Source of the DNA: Phaeoceros laevis
Taxonomy: Eukaryota > Anthocerotophyta > Anthocerotopsida > Notothyladales
Assembly (NCBI GenBank): GCA_049999765.1
Contig: JBNGIQ010009305.1
Coordinates: 152,042-188,497 of the forward strand
Direction: 5' to 3'
DNA: 36,456 nt
Shown: positions 11,492-22,700 of the stretch, piece after piece
Numbering within the stretch: position 1 is the stretch's first letter
How the letters are laid out: each line of letters starts with the position of its first letter
Translations under genes and position numbers: made by a program
Notes under the pieces: model-generated
Databases searched by the model: none
Told to the model about the DNA's origin: nothing
What the model saw: the letters and a program-made list of their open reading frames with translations, nothing else

Positions 11492-12085
11492 TTATCTCTT
11501 AGAATAGACTTTAAGATTTGAGGACTTACTATTGGAATGCCCAAACCAAGATTTTCCTTTTCTAGCATACAAAGATATTCTTCGTACATTGGATTCTGAA
11601 TAATGTTTATTTTCAGCAATCTCCCCAAAACTGCTAATAATTGTAGGACTTATTTCTTTTGCATGATTCCATGAAATAATAGGATTGTCTATCAAAGATT
11701 TAATCTCATACTGTCCAGTGAAGAATCCATAGTATTTTTTCTTGATTTCTATGTTCAAATCCAGCAAAGATAAAAGCTGCACAAGTAGGGGCTCCTTGCT
11801 CAAAACTTCTTTAACGCAATTTGGCATGAAAAGAACATTCCAACTGGATTTATATCCTCCTCGTGCGCATGAGGCACAACAATAGAACTGAGAAATCTGG
11901 GTGAATGCTTCGTCATTGTCTAAGATCCCAATTGTTGTTTCGTTACAGAGCATGCACTTCTCAACAAGATGCATGTTGCATTGAGCATATGGAGGTAATT
12001 CATCATTACCACACCCTAAACCCTCAACTCTAAACCCTACAACGTAAATCAGGTAAAAAGCAATGGGCCTTTCATTGAGGTGCAT
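11492..12085 (-). CDS. Unidentified 197-codon frame, mobile-element associated
   Basis: This open minus-strand frame starts at ATG 12085. Residues 36-78 contain paired cysteines (KCMLC and CCASC, with further Cys and His nearby), suggesting a zinc-binding region, followed by a Leu/Ile-rich segment and a Lys/Ser-rich C terminus. It is AT-rich, unlike the host genes, converges on the helicase fragment and sits between the same direct repeats. I do not recognise the family. It may be an element-encoded protein or a fragment. The first codons run through a CCCTAAA-like stretch (12007-12040). Confidence 0.35.
   Translation of the reverse strand: MHLNERPIAFYLIYVVGFRVEGLGCGNDELPPYAQCNMHLVEKCMLCNETTIGILDNDEAFTQISQFYCCASCARGGYKSSWNVLFMPNCVKEVLSKEPLLVQLLSLLDLNIEIKKKYYGFFTGQYEIKSLIDNPIISWNHAKEISPTIISSFGEIAENKHYSESNVRRISLYARKGKSWFGHSNSKSSNLKVYSKR
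12007..12040. repeat. Degenerate plant telomere-like (CCCTAAA) motifs
   Basis: The + strand reads ACCCTAAACCCTCAACTC then TAAACCCTAC, three imperfect copies of the plant telomere heptamer CCCTAAA. The opposite orientation, TTAGGGTTAGGG, occurs at about 12558-12571. Such short stretches can be interstitial telomeric DNA or telo-box promoter elements. Length here is too short to decide. Confidence 0.5.
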
Positions 12086-12153
12086 AGGGCTACACGAGGA
12101 TCAGATCGGACAGGAGCGTGACGCAAAATCCCCAGACCAGGCTGGCCATAAGG

Positions 12154-12324
12154 CTGCCACGCTGGCCACCTGTGGGCCGGAGGTGGAGAGACTATTGCCA
12201 TGCCTAGTACTTTACAGAGAGAATAGTTTCAGACCTTCCCATTTGTTTCGAGCCATAATGGATTTTTGAAACTGGTAGTTAACCCTAAAGGACGAACTAG
12301 CCCACACTCCTCTCTTGAGCTTTT
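12154..12324 (+). repeat. Right copy of ~175-bp direct repeat
   Basis: Partner of 10589-10764, same orientation, about 1.56 kb apart. Both copies end shortly after a GAGCTTTT stretch, then diverge abruptly. Confidence 0.8.
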
Positions 12325-12880
12325 CCAAAAGAAAGTTTCAATAAATGACTAAAATAGTGAAAATTGACCACATTTTGGGAAGTTACGATACAAAGGTACG
12401 TCCATTAGTTAGGGTTAACCCAAGTTTTAGAGCAATTCAAGGTGCTCCCCTATATATATCATAGTTTCAGGCAACTTTGTGCTAACTTCTTAGGCGCTTC
12501 TTTCAATCGACTTTCTTTCCCTACAACAGATTATTTATTGTGGACAACTTCTACCGTCTTAGGGTTAGGGTTTTATTTGAAACCCTTGTGCAGAAAAGGC
12601 ATACAATTGCTAGAACTAAAACCCCTAGATGTGAATCCATACTTTTCCAAAGCACTAGTGGGTAAGAAGTCACTAGTGAGTAAGAACTGCGCAAATTATC
12701 TATTACAAAACACCCTGGAAAATACATAAAAAGATATACCAAAAGGATTTCCTTGAATTTCCTATAGGATGATGTCGTTTCCATGACAACTCATGGAACC
12801 ATATTGTGGTTGTAGCAAAACACCTCAAATTCTATTCTTTAGGAGCTTTTTCAGAGCTCCTCTCTTCCATATTTGTAGCT

Positions 12881-13025
12881 CAATCATTTGGATCAATTGA
12901 TTTAATTAAGAATTAATTGTGTGATTGGTTCCAATAGCTACAATCATTTGGGTCAATTAATTCAACTAAGAATTATTTGTGTGGTTGGTTCCAATTATAT
13001 GGATCAATTGAGTCAATCAAGGACC
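12881..13025 (+). repeat. 60-bp AT-rich tandem repeat, about 2.4 copies
   Basis: The unit starts CAATCATTTGG and contains ATCAATTGATT...AAGAATTA.TTGTGTG.TTGGTTCCAAT. Copies begin at 12881 and 12941, with a partial third from about 12990. No frame crosses it. Confidence 0.8.
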
Positions 13026-13304
13026 GATTGCATACCTAAACCAGCCGCGCATAGATATTAAGTTGAAAGCTTCTTTAATCCGTCCACACTGGTATGTTGA
13101 ATGAATTCGAGTGTAGTGACAGTGTTCGGACACTACCCCAAATTCGGGATGACACACGCTAACCACTTAGGCCACCTAATTCAGTCTAAGCCGTCTACTC
13201 ACTCCAAGGAGGGTTACTCCTGCATCCATAAAGGGTAGTAGTAGCAATAGTAAGGTGTCGTGCTATACCAATTCCACGAGGGGATCGAGCACGCCGCCAT
13301 GTTT

Positions 13305-13336
13305 ATGACATGTCAAGTAGCTACTTGACATGTCAT
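13305..13336. repeat. 32-bp perfect palindrome
   Basis: The left half is ATGACATGTCAAGTAG and the right half CTACTTGACATGTCAT, its exact reverse complement with no spacer. Pairing stops at the next base on each side. It lies just upstream of an LTR-like stretch that has a TATATATAT box at about 13384-13393. Confidence 0.95.
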
Positions 13337-13618
13337 CTATGATGGTTAAGCATCATATTAATTCTAATTTAGCGTTAGCTTTCCTATATATATTTGATCC
13401 CGCATGCACAAACCTTTGATTGTTCTCTAGCATCTACTTTGTAGTATTTGTAGGTTTTCTTCTAGCCGTCCTCCGTTGTCTTCATCTCGTCCACCGTTCT
13501 ACCAGCTTCATGGAGAAATGCTCCGAGTTCCTTGTAGCCTTATTGTTGTAGGAATTGACGGAGACCCAACACATGATCTGCAAACATGCTTGAATGTTGT
13601 TGTCGAATTCTCTCTATC
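13306..13618 (+). mobile_element. Possible LTR-like remnant
   Basis: The stretch could be read as an LTR starting TGACATGTC and ending near CTCTATCA. It has an internal TATA-like box and is followed closely by TGGCGCTGC, which resembles a tRNA-complementary primer binding site. No second LTR or polyprotein was found, so this is tentative. Confidence 0.2.
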
Positions 13619-13745
13619 ATAGTGGCGCTGCATCTTAACGTAACTTCCTCTGTCCAGGTACGGCAAGGGAGTCTCTGATTTTGTTAAGATATTGTTATGT
13701 TTAGTTTAATTGAGCGTTAGGCAATCTCCAATATTGCGGTTGTTT

Positions 13746-13907
13746 CCATGGCCCAAACATGCAGTCTTGTAATATTGCAAGCCCCAAGGGCTAATGCTAG
13801 TGCCATCTACGAGGCTCAACAAAACTCCATGGCCCAGGCTTGGGGTCTTTTAATATTGCAAGCCCCTAGGACTTATGGTAGTACCATCTAAGAGGCTCAA
13901 CCAATCT
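13746..13907 (+). repeat. 81-bp tandem duplication
   Basis: Two copies begin CCATGGCCCA at 13746 and 13827. They share TAATATTGCAAGCCCC and GAGGCTCAAC. The second copy has diverged by several substitutions. Confidence 0.85.
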
Positions 13908-14073
13908 AAGCTGCAAAGTAAGACTCGGATTGACATGCTTATACTCAAAGCTCATCTCCTACAAGTTGGAAGTATCTCACGTTTTAGTGAAGGAAAAACG
14001 CGGAAGTTGGTTGGAAGTATTCCATGTTGGGATGAATTGGTTCAACGTTGGAAGGCGATGGGTAGTTGCGTAA

Positions 14074-14358
14074 GACATGATTACGAAGCCATTCGCCTTG
14101 GAAATTTGACATTAAGATATTATAGAATGATGAATCTCATTGAAAATCAGGAAATCCCTCAAAATAAGCACAGTTCGCTTAAATCACTTATACTTTCACT
14201 TTTGTTCTAAACTAGTTGGTGTGAACTAATTTGTCCAAGATTGATTCGTCCTAATCCCTGGTAATAAATCACATAAAGAAGTTGACTTCTATAGCAATAG
14301 TAGTAGTTATAATTACATGTGGATTTTAGGACAAACATGTGCTTGGCACATATCTCTC
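14074..14358 (+). repeat. Dispersed repeat, copy 1
   Basis: The module ACGAAGCCATTCGCCTTGG...AATTTGACATTAAG...GAATGATGAATCTCATTGAA, followed by about 200 bp ending in ACAAACATGTGCTTGGCACA, recurs in direct orientation at 16661-16735 plus 16858-17062. Its first 75 bp also recur inverted at 16405-16475. A frame at 13875-14210 runs through it but shows no known domain. Confidence 0.8.
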
Positions 14359-14479
14359 ACTCACTGCCAGTCCCAAACAAAAGGCAGCGCACCTGATTCC
14401 CCCTGTGGAGTCTCTAAGGTGTGTTTCACCCTCTATTACTACTATTATTCTAGAGACTTTGGGGAGGCTCTTGAAGGTA

Positions 14480-15190
14480 GTTATTGCTTGAGTCTGTTGT
14501 GCTGGAGCACCGGCTCGAGTCTGCACTCTAGCATTTGTTCTCGTCTCCTATGCTCAAGCACTAGCTTGAGCCTGCACTCGAGCACCTTCTCCAACGGGAA
14601 CTCTCTCCTGAGGAGGTAGAACTCTCTCTCGAGGAGGTGGAACTCTTTCTCAAGGAGGTGGCATTGCAGCATCTCCAAAAAGAGCCTGTTGCTGCGCAAT
14701 AAAAGCTTGCTGCTGCACAGTATTTATAAGTTAAACGAATTCGATCTGTCCAAAGACGCTAAGGAGTATGAGTCTGCAGTCGAGATGCAAACACTCCACT
14801 ACTAGAAAAACGAGGCCGAATAATATCTCGTCCTCGACAAGCTTAATAAGCGCCACTTTCTATAGACGCATACAATCCGGCCCCCTGAGAAGATTGCACC
14901 AGCACATCAACCTACGAAAATGCTCCTCGAGGAATGCACAATGTTGGCTCTTTCAAAAGCCATCATCAGCAATGAACGGGAGTTGTTCCGTTGATGCTTC
15001 CACATTTTGATGCAGTAGACTGCCTGCACACTGTTAACGCCGCCAAGGTATGTTGTCGCACACTTGAATATAAGCATCAAATAGGTGAGTGTCATAAAAT
15101 AGGCAAATCACGATGCAAGCAGCAAAATGGTAAAGCACAGGGGCAGTGGGTCCCTAACACTACACATCTAATAGAGAAGAATTCAATAAC
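14480..15190 (+). other. Decayed coding-like segment with EEVEL-type repeats
   Basis: In one plus frame, 14590-14690 reads as three imperfect units rich in Glu/Leu (EEVELSLEEVELFLKEVA). In another frame, 14720-14990 reads coding-like sequence broken by several in-frame stops. I interpret it as an old element-derived gene in decay. No family is recognised. Confidence 0.3.
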
Positions 15191-15203
15191 CTTACCGGTA
15201 CAG

Positions 15204-16188
15204 TGACTTCAGACTCTCAGAATCGCCCACTTCGAAGATAACGCTCGCCAGAGTACGCCTGCTACTTAACCGTCTGTTGGAGGACCCTCGGTTTCCTGTG
15301 GATGTCATGAGTCCCCCCAGCGAGGGTCGCCCCCCTTCGCGGCACCAAGAGCTCTTGCGCGAACTCAATGCGGAGCTCGAGTGGAGGTAGACCGAGAACT
15401 GGGTACGGCGGAACGCAGGTATCGATGCTCTACTAAAAGTTACTCTTGAAAATGATGCCGCTGCTTTGCGCAGACTCGCCCCAAAGCTAGATAATCTCAC
15501 GCACAGGAAGATTATATGGACACCGGCGTTTGAGGACAAATTGGCCGCTCTCCGCTCTCTTACATACGTCGCTCAAGTGCTTTGTCTGGAGGAAGGTGCC
15601 AGGATCTCGGTGAACCAATATTCCTTGGTGAACTTCTAGATGTTGGCCCTTGAAGAGTTGGCGAACGAGGTGTGGTTTTGGGAATAGGTGATACAAGACG
15701 GTCGCAGATCTGCTAGCCCTCCTTCTCAACCCTCTGCCATCCTGACGAATACTGAGGGTGAGTCTGTTACACCTAATTTCCCGTCATCGTTTCCTCTTGT
15801 TTTCTCTTTCAAATTGCCTGCAGCGCTTTCCTCTCTAACAGCCGACTTCCCGATTCGTCTCCTTGCCTCCATCCCCTTTGGGAGGGGAAGTACCTGGCAT
15901 ATATTAGCCAAACTCAAAAAGCTCCATATCCTAGCCGCCTTAATTGTCAACACCTCCCCTGCGTGCACCCAGTTCATGGTTGCCTTGCGCAATCACCACC
16001 ATGCGCATCTCTTGTGCTCTCTTCCTTACCTCCCCTGCAAGTCGGATGATGCTGGTCACCCAAGAGTTCGCTTATGCTTTGTTTACGCGGAGTCCCACGA
16101 GAGGGTTGTGGAAACTTTGAGTGTAGGTTTTGCAGACGATCATGTAAGTTTGCACGAAGGCCTAGCGGAGTTAAGTATGGTAGACTAG
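15204..16188 (+). pseudogene. Decayed long reading frame, unidentified
   Basis: A single plus frame can be followed from about 15204 to a TAG at 16186-16188 with in-frame stops at about 15388, 15636 and 15684. Between stops it keeps protein-like composition, for example RRLAPKLDNLTHRKIIW and LAALRSLTYVAQVLCLEEGA. The terminal part (15688-16188) is still open for 166 codons. The stops and the repeat setting suggest a transposon-derived or captured gene. No domain was recognised. Confidence 0.35.
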
Positions 16189-16274
16189 TAAACTAGAGGG
16201 AGTGTGGATTGTCTCCCGCTGTTGTATTACTTTGTTTATTATTTATAAAACCTGCCCTCCTTCGCTAAAAAAAA

Positions 16275-16880
16275 TTGTGCTAATTTTGCGGGATTTCATG
16301 ATTCAACGCCAAAGCACTTGGCGGGTGGGCGGCCTATGCAACACAATGAGTCACACCGCTCCAGGCTCCTAGTGTGGTCATGCGAGTCGGTTAGCATGAC
16401 CTTACTGATTTTCAATGAGATTCATCATTCTATACCTTAATGTCAAATTTCTAAGGCGAGTGGCTTCGTAATCATGTCAAACTCTTCACGCTTCAAGTAT
16501 GCAACTTCACGAATGAGGCTCGCATGCAGAATTGCAAGCGGCAGAATTGCAGGCAGCATCTGCTGCATTTCCTCGAGCTGGCGCTGGAGGGGATCCTATG
16601 CAAGACTTTGTCGAGAGATTTGGAACTGGCCAGACACACTTCTAGCATCTCCTCCTTCTAGACACAATTATGAAGCCAGTCGCCTTAGAAATTTGACATT
16701 AAGGTATAGAATGATGAATCTCATTGAACATAGGTAGATCAGTGCTGGACTTACTAAGATGTGTATAAGACACAGGACCACACTAGGAGCCTGGAGCGGT
16801 GTGACTCACTGCGTTACATAGGCCGCCCACCCGCCAAATGCTTTTGTGTCGAATTAGGAAATCCCGCAAAATTAGCACAA
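16275..16880. mobile_element. Foldback element with two-part inverted arms
   Basis: The outer arms 16275-16379 and 16776-16880 are 105 bp each and inverted copies of one another with a modest number of mismatches (for example GTGAGTCACACCGCTCCAGG in the right arm). The inner arms 16405-16475 and 16665-16735 are a second inverted pair. About 190 bp lies in the centre. The inner arms belong to the dispersed repeat found at 14074. The structure resembles a foldback or large MITE. No transposase is present. Confidence 0.7.
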
Positions 16881-17062
16881 TTCGCTTAAACCACTTCAAC
16901 TTTCACTTTCGTTCAGAACTAGTTGGTCTAAACTAATTCGTCCAAGCCCTAATCCTTGGTAATAAATGACACAAAGAAGTTGACTTCTATAGTAATAGGA
17001 GAAGTTATAATTATGTGTGGATTTTATGACAAACATGTGCTTGGCACACCTCTCTAGTGACT

Positions 17063-17751
17063 TGGGGCTCGTGGAGGCTTGTGACTTGAGGCTCGTGGAG
17101 GCTTGTGAAGGCACTTATCAAGGGACAACTTTGTTTTTGGTGAAGCCATGTTACAATTTATATCTCATTTGCTGTGGGACAACTTAGTAGTAGTAGATTT
17201 GGCTTCCTTTGGCCATTGATGTGTTGCAATCTAGGTTTACACAAACACCATAAACTTTTATTTGGTTCGAACCCAAAGTTCCAAAGCAATGTCGACCTCC
17301 ATTCCCGCACGTCGACTAGTCTAAACCTCTATGTCTACCCCATTTCTAGACTCACTGCATAGTCACTCCATAGTAGGGCATCTAGAATTTTAAGGGCTAA
17401 AAGGAAAATTCACCGCTTGGAGCGAATCGGCGAGGGCTCGACCCCCGCAGCACGACGCCTAAGGTACTTTAAGGTGAACTGTTGGTGGTTACTGTACACT
17501 GTACCTCCTGGTCGTTTGCGTAATGGAAGACATGCGGCATGCGTTAGAAAGACCTGGCCCCTTGGAGGTGGTGGACCCCTCAGAGCTGGTGGGCCCTGGG
17601 ATCTGGTGCGGGCTGCTTTTAAGCGCGTGCTGGACGCTTGAAGTTGCGGCTAATGTAAACCTGGCACGTGGAGGCGGCATCGGGCCCGCCGGCGCGGCGC
17701 CCTGGCAGCGGAAGGACGGAAGCCCGCGGGCGACCCGGCGGGGATAAGGCC
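17063..17751. other. Spacer before assembly gap
   Basis: Contains GTGACTTGGGGCTCGTGGAG, duplicated at about 17056-17110, and then increasingly GC-rich sequence. No gene is supported. Confidence 0.4.
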
Positions 17752-17851
17752 NNNNNNNNNNNNNNNNNNNNNNNNNNNNNNNNNNNNNNNNNNNNNNNNN
17801 NNNNNNNNNNNNNNNNNNNNNNNNNNNNNNNNNNNNNNNNNNNNNNNNNNN
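17752..17851. other. Assembly gap (100 N)
   Basis: Exactly 100 undetermined bases, the usual placeholder for a scaffold join of unknown true length. Sequence on both sides is very GC-rich. Any frame drawn across it is not real evidence. Confidence 0.99.
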
Positions 17852-19791
17852 CCAGTCAGGCTTTCCACGTCGCCGCCGCCGTCCAACGGAGTGCAGCCCA
17901 CGTGGTGGATACCCACGGCATCGTCAGCGGGCCTTCCTTTGCGCCACTACGCAGGATATGGTTTCGCCCGACTCGACCGTCGTCGTCCCTCCCTCGGGCC
18001 TGCCGACGATATTTCCCCAACGGACGGCCCAGGAGGCTCCTGTGTTTCTTGTGTTGTTGTTGTGTTGGGTCCCAGGATTCCACGCACGGCCAATCCGCGG
18101 CCGCGACCCCGTCCTGTCCAATCGCCCGGCCGCGGGACGCACCGTACGGCCCTTCCCTCCCTGCTTCCTTCCTTCCCAAGTATCTCTCCTTCCCACGACT
18201 ATATAGCTGCTCCGCCCTGCCGGCCGGTTGGCGGTCCGCGGTTCTCAGCTTAACCGGCACGCGTTGCCGTTTGGGGGTTTGGGGTGCTCGACCTGCTCGT
18301 TCCGGCGCCGTGGTCAAGCGGAGTTCCGCCAAAAAGGTGGCCGGGGCTCGAATCCCGTTCGCGCCTCCCATTTCCACTCCATCGCGATAGGTACAGGCGC
18401 TTGTGCGTCGCCGTCCGACCACGTGGCCCCCTGCGCTGCCCTCCACGTGGCGATGGTGCAACTTATCGCCCGCCGCGTGCCCTGGAAGTAGGTGGCATCA
18501 CGTGGTCACATGTGGCCCCCCCGCTCAGGCTTCGACATCACAACGGCGAACCGATCTAGCAAAGAAGGCATCATGGAAGGAGCGCGCTCGGGACACGTAA
18601 GGCTGTGTAGAGTCCCAGGTCTAATCAACTCATGGTGCGTAACAGAAGTAAAATATCTGGCGGGCCCCGCGGGCAGGCAGCCTCCCACCGCGTGTCCGGT
18701 AGCCCGGGCGTTGGATTAAGTTAACCACGCGGAATTAGGGCTGGCCGCTGGCCTCCATGGTACCGGCACGTGGGCCACGGCAGCTGCTCGGGACGGGGCC
18801 GGTCCGGGTCCAATGACAGACCGGGCCCGCGCATCCCGACAACAGCCGCACCCTAAAATTGTAGGGTGACGACCTCGACGCGAGCCGCCCGACCGAAGCG
18901 GAGAGAGGGACGGGGGTGGTGGGGCCCGCGATGCGGGAGACGTACTATCCGGCTCGTACTACTACCCGCCTCAACCACTCCGAGACCCGGCTTGTCCCTG
19001 GAACCTCCATGTGTAACGTGTGGAAGGCGACAAATGGTAACCCGCGAGGAAATCGGGTAGTGAAACGTGACGAAGGGCGGGGGCAGCAGGTGGACCCGGC
19101 CAGGCGCCGGTGTGCGGGCCCCGCCTCGCTTGTTCTCTCTCTCTCCCACACAAAAAGCAACTTTTGTGCTTCGTCACCTACCAAAGCTTGCCTCGCTCCC
19201 TTTCGCTTCCGTGCCCTTCCTCCTCCCTCCCCTCTCTTGCCTGCATGCACCATCGCCTTCGTCGGGTCGGGACCGGGGCTGGTGCGGTCGTTCATTCGTT
19301 CGTTCCGCGGGTGCGTTCCTGTTGTGCTGTCTGTCTGCGGGTTCGAGGAGAGGCTCGATTGATTGCGGCCGTTTGCCCTCGCTGGTCGGGCCCGTGCGGA
19401 TCGGTTCTGATCGCCGCGGAAATCGTAGAATTGATGGAGTTCGGTGCTGCTAGCTCCGGCGGTTGCTTTGATTTGCCCTGATGATGCTGCTGCCGGCGGC
19501 GGCGGATGGATTGCTCACCCCGGCAAGGCAGGATCATGCCGAGCCTGCTGCGTTACTAGGGGTGGTAGTCTCGCAATGGCAGTCAGGTAGTAGCAGATCT
19601 GCTCGGGTGCTATAGCAGCCCTGGCGAGGCTAGCTAGGTTTAGCTTTTATTCGTCGACAAGACTGTGGGAGGTGCGGGAGGGAGGGTTGAGGATCTGCGG
19701 GATCAGGTGAGGGAGGAGGAGGGAGGTGGGAGTTTGTAGGCTGATTGATTCATTGCTGTGTGACCAAGTCGCTGGAGAGGAAGGAGGAGCG
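17852..19791 (+). promoter_or_regulatory. GC-rich upstream region and probable leader of the NINJA-type gene
   Basis: No coding gene is supported. A TATA-like TATATAG occurs at 18200-18206 and a CT-rich tract, TTCTCTCTCTCTCCC, at about 19132-19147. CT tracts are common in plant 5' leaders. The last few hundred bases before ATG 19792 are purine-rich (GGGAGGAGG repeats). A leader intron is possible but not demonstrated. Confidence 0.4.
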
Positions 19792-22700
19792 ATGTCAGAG
19801 GGAGGTGAGCAGTATGCTGAGGAGGGGGAGAAGCTGAACCAGCAGCAGCGGGCTGCTGCCGCAGCTCAAGCTGCGGGGTGGAGCCAGCCGCCGCCGCAGC
19901 AGCAGGGGGGGCGGCCGAGGTGGATGGAGGCGGCAGTGAACGGGGAGGGGCAGGGGAAGAAGGGGGACGGGGATGGGAGGGAAGGGGTGAGGCAGGGCAT
20001 GCCAGTCTCCCATGAAGCGGAGGACGACAGCGGGCTGGAGTTGTGCCTGGGGCTGTCCTTGGGGGGAGGCAGCAAGGGCAGGAGCAGGGAGGTGAAGATG
20101 CCCACCTCCTCTGATTCCGGGGGTGAGAAGCTCAAGGACAACGCGGGCAGCAAGCCCGGGTTGAACAACTTCGAGCTGTCCAGCAAGAATTTGGGGAGGA
20201 AGGAGTTTGGGGAAGGGGGTGACGTCAAGTTCGAAGGTCCCATGCGGGGGGCCGCCTTGCCGGGGTTCGATGCGTGGAGGCCGCCTGCCGGGGAGGAAGA
20301 GGCGAAGCTCGCGATGCAGCACATGGCTGCGATGCATGCAATGCAGGCTGGAAAGGCCATGCAAGTGGAGCAGCAGCAGCAGCAGAACGGCGGGCCCAAG
20401 GAGGAGGTGCCGTTTTACCAGGATCTGCAGCAGGGCCTAGCGCAGAACGCTGCGGCTGCAGCCATGGCCTTCAGCAATGCTATGGTCTGGGCCAGGTACG
20501 CGCAGGTTGCAGCGAACGGAGTGCCCCCGGTTCAGCTGATGGAGCCGTTGGGGAAGGATGGTGGCGGCGGGGGTGCGCATGGCGGTCCCGACGCCGCCGG
20601 TCGGATGGTGCTCCAGCCCAGCGGGCCGTCGGGCTCGTTCCCTCAAGGACTGCATTTCGAGCAGGGCATGCATCCGGGGCAGCAGCAGCAGACCCTGCAG
20701 CGCCAGGCTTCTGGGATGAGTGCGGCGGACTTGGCCCTGCAGGATGCCAACTTGGATCCGCAGGTTCGCCAGAGACTTGAGCAGCAGAGGAAGAATCAGG
20801 CCCAGGCGCAGAGGCGGCAGGAGGCCAGGAAGAAGCGCAAGTTTCAGCAAGAACAGAAGCTGCAGAAGAAGGCGAAGAAGGAAGACGAGCCGCGCATGGC
20901 TGCCCCCCCGGTGGGTAAGCCTCGGGCGGGCACCCCGCCGGCTGGCTCTCTCAAGACTGTCTCCTCCCTGCCCAGCAATTGCAAGGAAGTGTCGTCCCCT
21001 CCTGATAGCCAGGAAGGTGCTTCTGGTGGCTCTGTAGGCAGCGGGTTCAGGAGAATGGGAAGCGGTTCTTGGCCTCGTGGGTCTCTCGGGCTTTTCCCTG
21101 AGAAGAGTGAAAATGGTCCTTCCTCTGTGGGGGATCAGGAAACGGCAGGAGAGCAGATGCAGGAGATCAAGCGGGGCTTGCAGAATCTTGCCAAAGATCG
21201 GGAAAGAGCGTCCAAGGAGAAGGACAGAGACTCCGGAACAGGATCTGTTCAGCCACCTTCGGAAGACCGCAAAGTCGCAGAGCAGAGCCACCTCCAGAGG
21301 CTCAAGGCGGAGGACACCGCGTGGCCCCAGGGTCCTGAAGGTAACCATGATGTTGCGAGGCAGCAGCCGACACCCACCAATGTCCTCGACATGGCCAGGC
21401 TTGGTCAGGAGGGCTGGTTTCAAAAGCTCATGGAGGCCCAAATGGTGAACCCGGGGTTGCAACAAGCGGCCATAGCAGCTCTGATGCACGAGCATGCGGC
21501 TGCCGCCCCTTCGTCTGGTGACCACAGCCAACGACGGAGGGAGCCCTTGGAGCGCACTACTTCGGCAATTGATCATGACAGGTTGAAAAGCTCCCCCGAG
21601 AACAGTGTTGACAGGAAAAGCAGCCCGCTGAGATATGAGGGCAGAAGTGGGGATAGACCCGCAGCCGGGAAGGTGAACTTGCCTACCCCGCCGTTTCCTG
21701 GCAATGTTCCCATGGCAGGAATGCCTGGTGTGCCCCCTGGTTTTCCTCCTGCCAATTTCATGCACATGCCTTATCCCTTCCCCATTCCCATTCCCAATGC
21801 AGCTGCATTTCCGTTTCCCTTTCCTTACTTGTTGCAGCCAGGTCCTGCTCCAGGAGGACCAGATGCCCAGCACAATGGGCCTCGTCCTGTGCATGGCCCC
21901 AATGGAAGCCCTTTCCAGCTATTGGTCACTCCTCCTGGCTATGCTCCCTACCTTCCCAACCCCGAAATGGGGACACCTTGGCCACATGTTGTGCGCCCTC
22001 AAGCAGCAACCCTTGCTGCTGTTTCGCCGCCCAAGTCTATTGCAAGGACAGCGTCAGGAATGTCTGAAGACGAGGTTGCTAGAAATCAAGGTAAGACTCG
22101 GCTCCCAGCAAACGTTTCACTTGTAGAGGAGTGGTGAAGAGGGCGAGGTTTCCAATGGTTTCTGAGGACGCGTAGTCAGGCAGTTCTCTTTCGATGAAGT
22201 GGAGCGTAGACGGCGGTTAGCTGGTTTTGTTTCTGGCACTTGTGCTGATCTGCATAGCCTTGTGCAATGTGGTAGGAAGCAAGACCGGTGAGAAGAACCG
22301 CAGCCGCAGCCGCAGCACGTCCCCGACAGAGGAGCATACTGCTGGTGTGCGAGGTATCCCTGCGCCTCCTTCAGCCACCAGCAAGCAGACTGGAGGAGCC
22401 TTCGCTTCTATGAGAAACGGATCCGTACCCAACTTCTCTCCACAGTTCAATCTTCCTCGGGCCATGTCGGAGACAGGAGAGAGGATGCTGCCCAGAGAAG
22501 GAAGTGTGGGCAGCGCCTTTGCTAGCCTGACCATGTCCAGCGAACCTGCGGAGTCGGGAGAACCTAAACCTCAAGTGAAGGGCCCGGTAGAAAACGGTTT
22601 GAAGCACGAGCGTTCTAGGGATGCAGCAAGCGGCCCGGAAGAATCTGGGGCATCGGCGGTCACCCAGCCTGGAGCTTGTGGGGATGCCAGTAACTCGGAT

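Noticed and set aside
11059-12085. A complete Helitron
   Set aside because: No Rep domain, no Walker motifs, and no TC...CTRR ends with a 3' hairpin were seen.
18305-18370. tRNA-like sequence: TGGTCAAGCGG resembles an A box and GGCTCGAATCC a B box
   Set aside because: Only about 62 nt, the acceptor and T stems have mismatches, and the anticodon loop cannot be formed properly. At most a degenerate tRNA-derived SINE head.
17650-18390. Long frames crossing the run of N
   Set aside because: They are continuous only because N is translated as unknown residues across the assembly gap.
19726-19791. N-terminal extension of the NINJA-type protein
   Set aside because: The extension begins at GTG. 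The first in-frame ATG is 19792, and the sequence MSEGGEQ is a normal start.
20437-21894. 485-codon frame on the minus strand
   Set aside because: Antisense shadow of the GC-rich NINJA exon. Arg/Leu-rich composition and no motif.
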